Assembly: GCA_001643675.2 (NCBI GenBank)
Contig: LSRY02000035.1
Location: forward strand, 682,001 to 746,000
Reading direction: 5' to 3'
DNA: 64,000 nt
DNA from: Monocercomonoides exilis
Taxonomy: Eukaryota; Preaxostyla; Oxymonadida; Polymastigidae
Shown here: positions 10,789-21,749 of the stretch, piece by piece
Position numbering within the stretch: the first letter of the stretch is position 1
Layout: every line of letters starts with the position of its first letter
Notes under the pieces: generated by a model
What the model was told of the DNA's origin: nothing
The model's input: only the letters and a program-made list of their open reading frames with translations
Databases searched by the model: none
Program-made: the position numbers and the translations under genes

Positions 10789-11949
10789 TATAAAACTTCT
10801 TATTCAATGTTTGTAAAAAATAATAATTTTCGAATAAATTAATAAAAAAACGTTTAGTGCATTGAATTTGTATTTTAAAAATCATACCAATTTTCCTCTT
10901 ATTTTTTTCTTCAAAAACTTCAAATTGATCAAAAATTCTCAGGATTGAAAAAATAATAATGGTTATGAATGATCCAGCTTTGTCTTTATGTGTATCACTT
11001 TTCCAAACATTAAAATTGAAATAAGAATTTCTTCAAAAGATGCTTAAGTGAATTTTAAGCATTTTTAACAGCGAGACTTGAAGGGGATGAATCAGTTAAT
11101 TATATATCTAATTAGGAAAAATTCAATTGTACATAATTTCTTTATTTTTTGAAAAAACGCAACTATTCAAGTTTATTTTAGTGAATTCTTTTTGTTGAAT
11201 AAATATTAATGCAATTTTCATGAAATTTATCTCAAATTCAAATATATCTGGAAACACATGATTTTTATTAACCAATAATAAAGTTCGAAAAAAAGTGAAT
11301 AAGAAATATTTAAATTAAAAATTTGAGTTACAAGAGTGAAATGAAGTTGAATACAAAAAACGATGTTTGAATATCTATTCATGATAAATATTATTTGAAA
11401 GATGAATTGCAAATAAATATTCTACAGGTAATCTTCAAAATCAATTTTTAAATAACAGCTAATATTTACTAATAAATATATAAATGTTAAATTATAGTTT
11501 TCTAAAACTACAATATAATAAGTTGGTGAAATTATTTGCAAATATAAGTGTAATCTTAACATGTTTAAATAATGAATGATACAAACTTTAAAGAATATTC
11601 AAAATTTCGGATATTTATAGTAAATAACAGTAAAAAATTTTTCAATTGTTATAATTTCTCGAACATATTCGTTGAATATTATTTCAGAAAATTTTCAATT
11701 TCCAGATGTGACTTTATTAACTGAAATGTTCATGCTTTTCAGTCAAGTTCAAATTTCCAACTTCACATTTGCGTGAAAATGATATAAATTTACACGATTT
11801 TTTTTTATTTGAACTTGCTTTGGAGAAACTGTATTCAGTACTTTTTTCTTGACCAAATATCAAATGCCCACTAATTATTGTTTCCTTCATCGATGCTGAC
11901 TTTTTTAAGCTTCCAGCATTCGTTTGCATCACAAATCGCTTTTTGTTAT
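10789..11949. other. Intergenic, AT-rich, nothing recognised
   Basis: This lies between the nucleoporin start and the 3' end of the pseudokinase surface protein gene. It must contain the nucleoporin promoter, but I find no conserved element, repeat or RNA gene. Short ORFs here (for example 11717-11932) have no recognisable character. Confidence 0.55.
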
Positions 11950-14900
11950 CTAACTTCTTATTTCTGAGTCAATTTGACTTTTCCTGCAATTGCTTCTTTC
12001 TTTGGATTCTTCACTGTTTTTCTCAAAAAAGATCGTATCTGCCATCATCATAACGCATTCGTCTTTCCCATACACCACAAACAATTCTTTCTTCATATCC
12101 AGCAATGTTGGTCTGCTTTCCACTTTCTGCGACAAGCAACTCGATACCAAATCAAAAAATCTCGATTGTTTAATACTTTCAAAGCATGGCTTTTCTCCGC
12201 TCAATATCTTTTGTCCTGCAATTTCTGTGTCAAACTCTTCAAATGGAATCTCCAGCGTCAAACATTCCCACAACATCATACCAATAGCAAAGGCAACAGA
12301 TTCCTTCGTAGCTCTCATCTTCTTATTTTTCAGCAGCTCTGGTGCCTTCCACCTCAAACACCCCTTCCAGTTGTCTTCTCCATTTTCAAAAACCGACGAA
12401 GGTGGTGGCGAGTCAGGATATCTTTCACTCATCAATGAAATATCAGAGGAAGATGAAGCAATAATCGGTGATGAAATAGATGATGAGTCAGAACTTTCTT
12501 CAGGAAAGTCAGAACACATTGCAATGCAGATGACCATGTGTTCGGAGAACAGAACAATGTGGGGATTCAGATTAGCCAGCGAAGGCAATTCTTTTTCCAT
12601 TTCATCAAATGAGTGGAGTGCTCCATTCACCACAAAAAACAGAACCCGAGCAGCCGTCTGTTCCCTTTCTTGCAAACTTCCGATTGTCATCTCCTTCTTC
12701 TCATTCCTTCCATGAAGCAGCATGAACAAAGAATCCCTCAAATCCACACTCAATTTCTTATATGGCCATGAGCATGCCATCACATCTACAATATTCGATA
12801 TGGATGATGTGGTGGGGCACAAATCCTCCATCAGAACAAAAGTTGAATCTGAATCAGTCGTGGAAGTTAATGAGATGGATGAAATAGACTGTGATGGAGT
12901 CAACTTTTTAATATCTTCTATCTCAGCTAACTCTTGCTCCCATTCAAAAATCTCATTAGAATCCTTTCCAAAAATGTATTCAGTTGATCCATTTTCATTC
13001 AAAAATACCCCCGAAGGCTCTGATTGTCCAATCTCACTCCCAAATACCCTCTTTTTTTTCATCTCTTTGTTCTTCTTCTCTGCCTCCATCTCACCCAATC
13101 TCCATTGCTCCTCAGATATTATCTCCATTGATACCATCTCAGTTACTTTCTGATCCTTTTCTGTTGTGTCATTCACTGCCTCTTCCATTTCATCAATTCT
13201 TCTCCTTGATGTTCTCCACCAAACAATCAAAACGATAGACACAATAAGAGCAATCAGCAGAACAACAACAAGCACAATCACAATAATTGTCCAAAATGAT
13301 TTTCCCTCTTTTCCACCTTCGGCAATTCTTTCATCCCCCTTTGCTTGATGCTCACTTCTGTTCTTCAGAATGAACGATTGAGTTGATGAAGGAATTTCTG
13401 CATTTCCAAATAAAATATGTACGCTAACTTCTGTTTCATCTCCACAACTGTGGATAAGATCCTTTGTCGCACTTCCTTCAACTTCTCTTTCTGACAAAAT
13501 TCCATTTCCATTAAACTCATAATTTTCAATCTCTTTCTCTTCTCCCTTCCTCTTCACAACTGCGAATGACAAGTTGCAAGGAATAAGAAGCAATCCTTTG
13601 AATGTCAGCTTCATCCTGTCTCTCTCTTCTTTTGCTTCCACACTTTCCAACACAGGAATAAAGAATGATGAGTCCCTTTCTGAAGCAATTCCTTCAAAGC
13701 TGCACCCTTCATTTACCATCCAGAGTGAAGTATTATCCTTCAATCCATCTCCTCCTTTCAAACTCATCACATTCAGTGTTCCTGAATCTGAACAAATGAT
13801 GTTTCTTCTCAATGATGGATAATTTTCAATTGATGGATTGTTATTTATAAACTCTCCTTTCTCAACATTCACATTTCCTCCTCTCATTATTATTCCACCT
13901 TCTGGTGTATTCGAGATTGTTGAATCTTTCATCATCACTGAACTTTTTGTGATGTCAACAAGAGATCTATTCCATCTGCACATCTCTTCTTCTGTATTCA
14001 AATTCTGTTCATTTCTTTCCTTTGCACTCCCATCAAAAAAGCAACTGTCCATTTTCACATCCAAACAATTCTCCAATTTCATCAATTCCCCTTTTGTAGT
14101 CTTTGAACTGACTCCACACATTGTGCAATTTGTCAACTGAATTGTCCTTTTCATTGACAAGCAAGTTATCAACGATTCTTCATTTCCTTCAACTGTGATA
14201 TTTTCTGTATTGAAATTCTTTATTGTCAATAAACCGCTTTCATTAATATCCAATAGAGAAGTTTTAATTGTTGAATAGCAAATCGTTAATGAATCAATTA
14301 CTGATGGAAGTGATGATGAAAGAGATAAAGCAGGTTTTTGAAGAATGAGATTTGATATTGTGCATCCATCAAGTTGTAATTCTCCTTTTCCCATATTAAT
14401 AATGTGAAATGGAATGTTTGCAAATTCTGCATTTACACCTTCCATCAGTCGTTTTGCTGTGAACGAACAATTTATCACCTCAAGAATCCAACCCTCTGGT
14501 GATATCAATGATTCATGTTGAGAAATGAAATTCGAATCAAACAAAAAGTTCAATCTCAGCAATGAAACTGTCCCTGCTGTAGTTACCAATGCCTTCTTTG
14601 TTTTTTCAATCTCTGATTTCACTTCAACTTTGCACATCTCTCTGCTCTTCGAACTCAAATTCATCTCCTCCAGATTTATTTCTCTTCCAATCACACTCTT
14701 AGTGTCAACATACAACAAACTCACATTTTCCAATATCAAATGACTAATCCCATGATCTATCGAATCGCAAGGAAGTGTATTTGTTCCACATTGCCTGTCG
14801 TTCGTTCCATTCACACTGCTCACAATGATTGTGTCGCTCTGATAGATAGTAACAAAATCAATCAGATCTGTATCGTCCTTATGTTGGCATACGTCAATTC

Positions 14901-17900
14901 CGTAAATCGCATTAATTCGTGAATAATGATTCTCTCGAAGATCAAACTGGAATTGACTTTCACTGATTTGTGATGTGATGTTGAAACATTCAATGAAAAT
15001 ATCTTTTCCAACACTTGCACCATTGTCACTGAATTTCATTCCCACAAATGCAAAATTCAATTCTCCCCTTTCCTTTGTTGCCAGATACACTCCTCCTCCT
15101 TTTCCTGAACTTAGACTGCAGCTACAATGGCTGATTGTTGAGTCAATTATCTTCATTGAGCCAGATGCACACAATGTGAAAATGATCGCTCCTCCTTTTT
15201 CACTTTCTTCAGCTTTGTCTTCTGTGATGTTGCTCTCATTCACAACCAAACAAATCTTTTCATCGCTCTTTGACTCCAAAATGCTTGCTCCATTATCGCT
15301 TCTCTTCACTCCTGAAAATGATGAATTATTAATCTCAATATTCACACATTCTTCATCTCCTTCATTTATCTTCAATCCTGGTTCAGATTTCTTGATTAAC
15401 AAAAAGCAACCTCCACTTTCATTCAACGATTTTACTCGAACATTCATCAAATGACAAGTTATTTCAGAATCATGAATGACAAATATGTTGTTTCCAACAT
15501 TGCATGATTCCATCGACAAATCAATCACTTCTACGCTTCCTCCAATTACATCCACAAACACACAATCAAATCCATTGTTCACTCCCGCTTCTGAATGGAA
15601 TGAACATTCACTTATCACCAATTCTCCATTTTTGTTTGAAATAATCATTTTGGCTGAATTGTCAAATCCCGATGTCAGTTGAAGTTGGATGTTGGACAAT
15701 TCAAGGTGAATATCATTTTCCATGAAATATTCTAGCTGACTATCAGTTGCCTTTTCAAAATCCAAAGTTGCTTTTGTATCTTCCTCTCCCATCTTCGCAT
15801 CCTTTTTGATCTGATAATTGGACACATCGAATGAATCTCGAATGATTGTTGATCCTTCAATCTGAATTGTTTTCATTCCATCTCCTTCTTTCATGTTTTT
15901 CATTCCCTTCCACATCGTGAAGCATGGCTCTTCCTCGCTTCCACAACGCGCCACATCAAATCCTTCAGATGAGATAAATATTTCAATTGAGCTAAATGTA
16001 ATCAGAAACATGAACAAATCCTTGTCCGTATGAAAGTCATCACTTCCAACAAACAGAGTTTCATCATCCTTCATTGATGAGTAATCGAACTTGAAAGTAT
16101 TGTTTGTCACGGTCTTGTTCAGATCAGATGCAAAAATGAACGCATTCTTTCCAATGGCTGCATTGTTATTCTTAAAAGTTACGTCAGCATCAAAAACAAA
16201 TGGCTTCTCATTCAAACAATTTTGGCAATCCAAATACAAGAACCCTCCTTTTCCATTGCCTGATGAAAGTGAACAAGATGCTGCATTTGTTAATTTGATC
16301 TCCAATTTTTCATTCCCTTGCAATGTCACTTTTGCAACACCTCCTTCACCGCTTTCAGTGTTCACAATGTTTGAAAAGCTGCTGTCTTCAAACAAAACAG
16401 AAGAAGCCATCAAAAATGGAGATTTGGAAAATGAACAACCTTCCAAACTGCATCCCTTCAATGTGCAACTTCCACTTGTTGTAGATATCAATGAGTATTG
16501 GACAATATCTGTTGTTGATTGGACCTCAAATAAACAGTTTTCTTGTTGAAGAACTCCACTCGATGAGATCAATGAATTCATATTTGGCTCAAATTGACTT
16601 GGAATCTGCAACTTCAAAGATACCAAGCTGAGTGATACTGTTGAAGAAATAATAGATGATGATGATGATGCAGAATTCCCTTTGATTGTCCCTTCAAAAT
16701 GAATAGGCTTGTGTTTAATGGCTTCTCCATCAATCACACACCCTTCAATCACAAGTGCATCTGTGAATGAATATATATCTTCAATTGTCCCTTCGCCTCT
16801 CACTTTCACTTTCCTTTCTCCTTCTGTCCCACTTCTGTCAATGTGGCTTATTCCACTCCACATCGATTCGCATGGATATTCATCGCTCCCACATCCCAAC
16901 GTGTCATGCCCACCAGTCGACACAGACACAACCACGCACTTCAGAGAAACAAGAAACACTCGAAGATCCAATTCTTCATAAGTCCCATCTTCCCCAACAA
17001 TTGCATTCCCATCATCTTTGAAATTTGTGCAATCAATTGCACAACGCTCCGCATTCACAGTGTTCACCAAATTGCTGCTCTTTACAAACATGTTCTTCCC
17101 AACTGTTGCTGAGCATCCAGAAAACGATATCGATGATAACTGAAATGCTTCTTCATTTGGACTGCAATCCAAATATATTCCTCCTCCTTTTCCTCTCTCA
17201 CTCTTATTCTCGCAAACACATCCGGTAAATGAACTCTCTTCAATTGCAATAAACCCTCCTTCACTCAACGCTATCTTCAATGCTCCTCCTTTTTTGCTCT
17301 TCTTCGATAATGCCCCGTCAATTGTACTTCCATTCATCACCATCCCAACTTCCACACTCTCTCCAAACACTGATGCCTTTCCATCTACTGCCACTCCACT
17401 ATCAATCTCCAATCTTTGCAGTGTGCAATTCAACAGTTTCACTTTGTAGTCCTGTTCATTCACATAAACTGAGGAAAGAGAGAATGAAAATAATGAGACA
17501 GATGATTTCACATCTGAAATCGTGACGAATTCCAGCTCAACCATCTTTCCTGTCGATCTGATCATGAAAAATCCAATTGTGTTTCCCATCCCTCCAATCA
17601 CACTCATTTCGCAGTTCTTCATGTGCAACTCGCCATTTGCACTGCCTGATTCGATCACTGTTGATATTGTTTTGCTTAAACTTGATGGAACAACTATTGT
17701 AATTAACTCCATTTCTGTAAGCGATGATGATTTCAGAACACATTCTTCAGATCCACTCACTTCTGGTTGGCATTCAATTTCCACAACAGCTTCCTCTTTT
17801 GCCTTTACACACATTTCTCCCACATCCACACACCCAGTAATATTCGATTTTTTACACACAACAATCTCCTCTTTAACATTCAGCGTTTTCTTCAAATGCA

Positions 17901-20900
17901 CCATTCCGAAGTTTACATTCTTACAAGGTGCTTTCTCCAGTCCACAATACTTCTCCTCAACGCCAGATGTGCCATCCACATGGACTGTGTCAGCAAAGTA
18001 TCCATCGAGAAATATAAATAAATCGACATTCCAGTTGCCAAATACTTCTGTTCTGTCATGCCCAACAATCGAGTTGTCTTTCTGAGTGATGCTTCTCATG
18101 AAGGCGAACAAGGGCTCTTTCACAGAAGCGACAAATGATTCACACACAAAATACACATCCCTTCCGACACTGGCCTTGTTGGCTGAAAACACGATATTGG
18201 TGATGGAAAAGGAGGATTCTGACACTTGTGAGCCATGGTTATACTCGATCATGAGAGCACCGCCTCTTCCTCCAGAACTTGTATCCTCGCTCACAGAGCA
18301 GCTGGAGAAGGTGGAATCACTCACCGAAAATGTGTTGGCAGGGACAGATGAGGCGAATGAGATGCACCCGCCATTGGTGGCAGTCTGTTGGTTTTGTGGA
18401 GCTGAGTCGATGTTTGTCATGGTGCAGTTGGTGAGGGAGAGAGAGAGGGCAGGGGAGGTGGCAGAGGAGAGGACACAGCTGGTGGGGGTGGCAGTGGAGG
18501 TGATATCGGTGATGTTGGAGGAGTTGAGAGTGAGGGGATTTGTTAGGGAGGTGAGGTGGAAGATGCTTTGGCTGTTGAGGGAGAGTTGGGTGATTGCTGT
18601 GTGGTTGAGGGCGAGGGAGCCAGCAGTGAGGAAGAAGAGGGGTGTTTTGATTGGTATGGAGGTTGTTCCGGTGATGGTGGTTGTGTTGAGGTTGAGGGAA
18701 GGGGAGTTTTGGGAGAGGTGGAAGAGGATGGGAGTGATTTGATTTGTGGAGTTGTGGGAGATGGCGAGGGCAGACACTGTGAGGGAGCCCTGGGTCTGTT
18801 GGAAGAGGGCAGAAGAGGCAGATGGATCTGGTGAAGAAGATGTTGATTGTGATGACTGTGAATGTGAGTTTTGTGGTTGAGGAATTCCGTTGGAGGCTAT
18901 GATGGTAGCAGTTGTGTCATTTCCAGTGATTTTAGTATCAATTGCGCTGAAGGTGAGTGTTTGAAGAGGAACAAATGTTGAGGAGAGGAGGATGAGAGAG
19001 GCGTCTTGGAGGAGGGAAATGAAGCCGTTGAGGGCATACTCGATGGTGGCACATGGGGTCTGTTGGGGTCTGCCACAGGCATCAGCATCAGCTCCATTGT
19101 TGGCAACGATTTTGCTCTGGGCAATGAGGGGGAGCCAGTCATTGAATTCGGTGTTATCAGCTTGTCCATTATTCCAGACTCTTTTTTCCAGGGTTGTTGA
19201 ACAGCAATTCTCGAATGGGGATTTAGTGATATCACTTCCGTTGAAAAGAACATCGTTTCCTCTGCCATTGGCTGCAGTGTTGCCATCAAAAAAGCAGAAG
19301 GATATGAATTTTGTTCCACTCATCCAAGAATAACTTGCATAACAATATATGGCTGCACCACCATATTTCGTCGAGGCAGTCAGTTTGTTATTTATAAATT
19401 GGCAATCATTAATTGAAAATTGATTCGGTTTGCTGCTTGGAGGCCAATGAAATGTCAAGGAGCCAGTTGAATCGCCACCGGAATTTGCGATGCACACGGA
19501 TTCGGAAAACAAGAATTGACAACTTGAACTCATATTGTTGAGCCAAAAATAATAACCCGTTCCTCTCCAGCTTGTTATTGAACAATTTTCTACTCTGTTT
19601 TCTGAGAACGTCCATACAGAATTTGCTTGCGGGTACAAAATTACTACAGCTCCTCCGTGAGCAGCTGAACAATTTGAAATATTGGATTTTGTAATATTAA
19701 TTATTGACAAACCACCACAGTACAATGCTCCACCTTGATAATTTTTTTCGCAAGAACATTTTTTAAACGAACAAGAGAAAATTGTCAAATTTGCTTGTGA
19801 ACAGCCAACGTAAAGCGCACCTCCATCTTTTGACCCACCATTCGAGTTTTCCCATTCGCACCACTTGAAACTATGAAAGTTTTTTCCGAAGGAATCCAAT
19901 CTTCCCGGTTTCTTTCTTTGTGTTTCTGATCCTTCATAAACCACAGGGTCGTTTGGTGAAGAGCGTGTTTGATGGAGGAAAGAGGCATTGAAAACAGAGA
20001 GAGAAGTGGATGGGCTGTTGAGGTTTGGGAGGATGGTTCCATCGATGGGGTTGTGAGTGTGGATGAAGATGGTTGAGTGGATGAAGAGGGACGAATAAAG
20101 GGAGAAGGAGGGGATTGTATTGATGTTGGTGGAGGTGGAAATGGAGATGGAAGTGGAAGAAGTGGTTGAGATGAATGGATTGAGTGAGTGGGAGGGAAGG
20201 GATGGAAGAGATGGATGGGATTGAGGAGAGGAGATGTTGGAGAAGAGGGTGTTTGAGAGATGGAGATTGAGGTGGATTTGGAGGTGGGGATGGGATTGGT
20301 GATGGATATGGAGAGGGGAAGGGGAAGGGGAAGAGGAAATTGAAGGGGAAAGGGAAGGGGAAGGGGAAGAAAAAGAAGAGGATGAGGATGAGGATGAGAA
20401 AGATGAAGGAGAAGGGGAAAGGGAAGGAGATGGAGAAGGGGAAGGGGAAGAGAGGGCAGAAGGAGAAAAAAGGAAAGGCTGGATGAGGGAGACGAATGAG
20501 GAGAAAGAGGAGTGGGAGATGGAGAAGGAGGCAGGGATTGGGGAGTGGGGATCTGAGAGGAGATTGTTTGGGGTGGAGAAGAGGGGGAAGGAGAAGATGG
20601 CAGGTTGGTGGGTGGTGAGGGAGAAGTTTGTGAGGGCGATGGAGGCATGGGCAGAGAGGAAGAGGGGGCAGTGGTGGTGGTGGTTGTTGGTGAGGGAAGG
20701 AGGGTGGATGGCGCAAGTGGAGGAGCAGATGGAGGCAGCGGAGTGGTGTTGGGCAGTGAGGAGTGGACAGCCACTGGAAGGGATGATGTTGAGATGGGTC
20801 ACACACAAGGAAGCGTTGATGAGGACGAAGTTTGTCTGAGCACCACAGATGAGATTGCCAAATCTATATCTTCTTTTTTCCATTTCAATTCCGAAAGTGA

Positions 20901-21075
20901 TGCTATCATTTCCATTTCCATGTGCGATGTTGATCCGGCCTTCGCGTGTCTCTTCAAGCCTTTCTAGATAAGTTTGCTTTTCTGAAATGCATCCGCATTT
21001 CTGGGAGCTCAAAGCAAAAATAAGCACAGAAATGATGTAAACTGTTGTATTAACGTTAAAAAGGCGTCTTTCCAT
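11950..21075 (-). CDS. Beta-helix receptor-like protein with transmembrane pseudokinase tail
   Basis: Single exon of 3041 residues, ATG at 21073-21075. Residues 1-28 form a signal peptide. Residues about 195-265 are Ser/Pro low complexity. The rest of the outer part is beta-helix repeats (GGALYC, FSSCSVS, NCTM) in five tandem modules, each marked by CG-x5-PC-x: CGRPQQTPCAT (about 667), CGLEKAPCKN (1042), CGSDEYPCES (1393), CGSEEEPCFT (1707), CGTNTLPCDS (2093). A transmembrane helix lies at about 2595-2620, followed by WWRTSRRR. The tail, residues about 2730-3020, matches a kinase C-lobe: LRWKAPELL, then FAIGMMLWECLTLEIPFEEF, then SCLSQKVESRPT. No HRD, DFG or VAIK-type lysine is seen, so I infer a pseudokinase. 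The frame ends in TAG; if that were read through, TGA follows seven codons later. It is a probable surface adhesin or receptor with unknown ligand. Confidence 0.9.
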   Translation of the reverse strand: MERRLFNVNTTVYIISVLIFALSSQKCGCISEKQTYLERLEETREGRINIAHGNGNDSITFGIEMEKRRYRFGNLICGAQTNFVLINASLCVTHLNIIPSSGCPLLTAQHHSAASICSSTCAIHPPSLTNNHHHHCPLFLSAHASIALTNFSLTTHQPAIFSFPLFSTPNNLLSDPHSPIPASFSISHSSFSSFVSLIQPFLFSPSALSSPSPSPSPSLSPSPSSFSSSSSSSSFSSPSPSLSPSISSSPSPSPLHIHHQSHPHLQIHLNLHLSNTLFSNISSPQSHPSLPSLPSHSLNPFISTTSSTSISISTSTNINTIPSFSLYSSLFIHSTIFIHTHNPIDGTILPNLNSPSTSLSVFNASFLHQTRSSPNDPVVYEGSETQRKKPGRLDSFGKNFHSFKWCEWENSNGGSKDGGALYVGCSQANLTIFSCSFKKCSCEKNYQGGALYCGGLSIINITKSNISNCSAAHGGAVVILYPQANSVWTFSENRVENCSITSWRGTGYYFWLNNMSSSCQFLFSESVCIANSGGDSTGSLTFHWPPSSKPNQFSINDCQFINNKLTASTKYGGAAIYCYASYSWMSGTKFISFCFFDGNTAANGRGNDVLFNGSDITKSPFENCCSTTLEKRVWNNGQADNTEFNDWLPLIAQSKIVANNGADADACGRPQQTPCATIEYALNGFISLLQDASLILLSSTFVPLQTLTFSAIDTKITGNDTTATIIASNGIPQPQNSHSQSSQSTSSSPDPSASSALFQQTQGSLTVSALAISHNSTNQITPILFHLSQNSPSLNLNTTTITGTTSIPIKTPLFFLTAGSLALNHTAITQLSLNSQSIFHLTSLTNPLTLNSSNITDITSTATPTSCVLSSATSPALSLSLTNCTMTNIDSAPQNQQTATNGGCISFASSVPANTFSVSDSTFSSCSVSEDTSSGGRGGALMIEYNHGSQVSESSFSITNIVFSANKASVGRDVYFVCESFVASVKEPLFAFMRSITQKDNSIVGHDRTEVFGNWNVDLFIFLDGYFADTVHVDGTSGVEEKYCGLEKAPCKNVNFGMVHLKKTLNVKEEIVVCKKSNITGCVDVGEMCVKAKEEAVVEIECQPEVSGSEECVLKSSSLTEMELITIVVPSSLSKTISTVIESGSANGELHMKNCEMSVIGGMGNTIGFFMIRSTGKMVELEFVTISDVKSSVSLFSFSLSSVYVNEQDYKVKLLNCTLQRLEIDSGVAVDGKASVFGESVEVGMVMNGSTIDGALSKKSKKGGALKIALSEGGFIAIEESSFTGCVCENKSERGKGGGIYLDCSPNEEAFQLSSISFSGCSATVGKNMFVKSSNLVNTVNAERCAIDCTNFKDDGNAIVGEDGTYEELDLRVFLVSLKCVVVSVSTGGHDTLGCGSDEYPCESMWSGISHIDRSGTEGERKVKVRGEGTIEDIYSFTDALVIEGCVIDGEAIKHKPIHFEGTIKGNSASSSSSIISSTVSLSLVSLKLQIPSQFEPNMNSLISSSGVLQQENCLFEVQSTTDIVQYSLISTTSGSCTLKGCSLEGCSFSKSPFLMASSVLFEDSSFSNIVNTESGEGGVAKVTLQGNEKLEIKLTNAASCSLSSGNGKGGFLYLDCQNCLNEKPFVFDADVTFKNNNAAIGKNAFIFASDLNKTVTNNTFKFDYSSMKDDETLFVGSDDFHTDKDLFMFLITFSSIEIFISSEGFDVARCGSEEEPCFTMWKGMKNMKEGDGMKTIQIEGSTIIRDSFDVSNYQIKKDAKMGEEDTKATLDFEKATDSQLEYFMENDIHLELSNIQLQLTSGFDNSAKMIISNKNGELVISECSFHSEAGVNNGFDCVFVDVIGGSVEVIDLSMESCNVGNNIFVIHDSEITCHLMNVRVKSLNESGGCFLLIKKSEPGLKINEGDEECVNIEINNSSFSGVKRSDNGASILESKSDEKICLVVNESNITEDKAEESEKGGAIIFTLCASGSMKIIDSTISHCSCSLSSGKGGGVYLATKERGELNFAFVGMKFSDNGASVGKDIFIECFNITSQISESQFQFDLRENHYSRINAIYGIDVCQHKDDTDLIDFVTIYQSDTIIVSSVNGTNDRQCGTNTLPCDSIDHGISHLILENVSLLYVDTKSVIGREINLEEMNLSSKSREMCKVEVKSEIEKTKKALVTTAGTVSLLRLNFLFDSNFISQHESLISPEGWILEVINCSFTAKRLMEGVNAEFANIPFHIINMGKGELQLDGCTISNLILQKPALSLSSSLPSVIDSLTICYSTIKTSLLDINESGLLTIKNFNTENITVEGNEESLITCLSMKRTIQLTNCTMCGVSSKTTKGELMKLENCLDVKMDSCFFDGSAKERNEQNLNTEEEMCRWNRSLVDITKSSVMMKDSTISNTPEGGIIMRGGNVNVEKGEFINNNPSIENYPSLRRNIICSDSGTLNVMSLKGGDGLKDNTSLWMVNEGCSFEGIASERDSSFFIPVLESVEAKEERDRMKLTFKGLLLIPCNLSFAVVKRKGEEKEIENYEFNGNGILSEREVEGSATKDLIHSCGDETEVSVHILFGNAEIPSSTQSFILKNRSEHQAKGDERIAEGGKEGKSFWTIIVIVLVVVLLIALIVSIVLIVWWRTSRRRIDEMEEAVNDTTEKDQKVTEMVSMEIISEEQWRLGEMEAEKKNKEMKKKRVFGSEIGQSEPSGVFLNENGSTEYIFGKDSNEIFEWEQELAEIEDIKKLTPSQSISSISLTSTTDSDSTFVLMEDLCPTTSSISNIVDVMACSWPYKKLSVDLRDSLFMLLHGRNEKKEMTIGSLQEREQTAARVLFFVVNGALHSFDEMEKELPSLANLNPHIVLFSEHMVICIAMCSDFPEESSDSSSISSPIIASSSSDISLMSERYPDSPPPSSVFENGEDNWKGCLRWKAPELLKNKKMRATKESVAFAIGMMLWECLTLEIPFEEFDTEIAGQKILSGEKPCFESIKQSRFFDLVSSCLSQKVESRPTLLDMKKELFVVYGKDECVMMMADTIFFEKNSEESKERSNCRKSQIDSEIRS
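20290..20480. repeat. GGGGAA-rich tract encoding Ser/Pro
   Basis: The plus strand carries many runs of GGGGAA/GGGAAG, which encode the Ser-Pro low-complexity stretch (SPSPSPSPSLSP type) of the pseudokinase surface protein on the minus strand. It is also a cluster of G-runs on the template strand. Confidence 0.85.
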
Positions 21076-21749
21076 CGATTCTAATCCAATACAAAATGAA
21101 TATTGTAAAATTCATCCGACCCACTTTTTAGAAAAAGTCATATAAGTATTATGCAATGCACCTTTCGGTTGAAAAAGAGAACGAAATATCAATTTCTGTT
21201 CAATAATGTTTAAAAGAAAAGACAAAAAGAATTTTTATTAGCTTGAATTTGAATTTCTCGAGAGAATGAAAATGAAAAAATACGAAAAATTCTTTTTGAA
21301 AAAAGCGATAATTGAGTTTAAAAAAAAAAGGTTATTCATTAACAATTCAACTTTAACTTGCTTCGTTCTTGCCAGCCATCGACTGCTGACTTCAAAAATT
21401 ATTGTGATGTCAATGATTCGAATTTCAACAAAAATTAGCATTTTTCTATCTGTTGGAGAACCCAATAATCTTTTTGATTTTTCAAAAAAATAAAAGAAAT
21501 ATCATTCAGTTGATTTCAAAATTCGTTTATCAATGTGGGAATAAAAAAGGTTGATTTATCTCCAACGATAAACTTTGATCAAAAATTGCCAAAAAATAAT
21601 GAAAAAATAAAAATTATTGCAAAATCTTTTTTCATAATACAAGCTGCACTAAAAAAAAAGACAGCCACCCTTTGACAAAACAAAAATCTTGGTTCTCACA
21701 GAAGACAAAATAATCAGCAAAGGAACTTTTGTGAAAAACTTCAAACATA
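21076..21749. other. Intergenic, promoter side of surface protein gene
   Basis: AT-rich DNA between the start of the 3041-residue protein gene and mobile element copy 2. Small ORFs on both strands look random. No box-like motif is recognised. Confidence 0.55.

Noticed and set aside
11717-11932. 71-residue minus ORF just past the pseudokinase gene
   Set aside because: A faint resemblance of STEYSF to STEYIF in the neighbouring gene is too short to support a gene.
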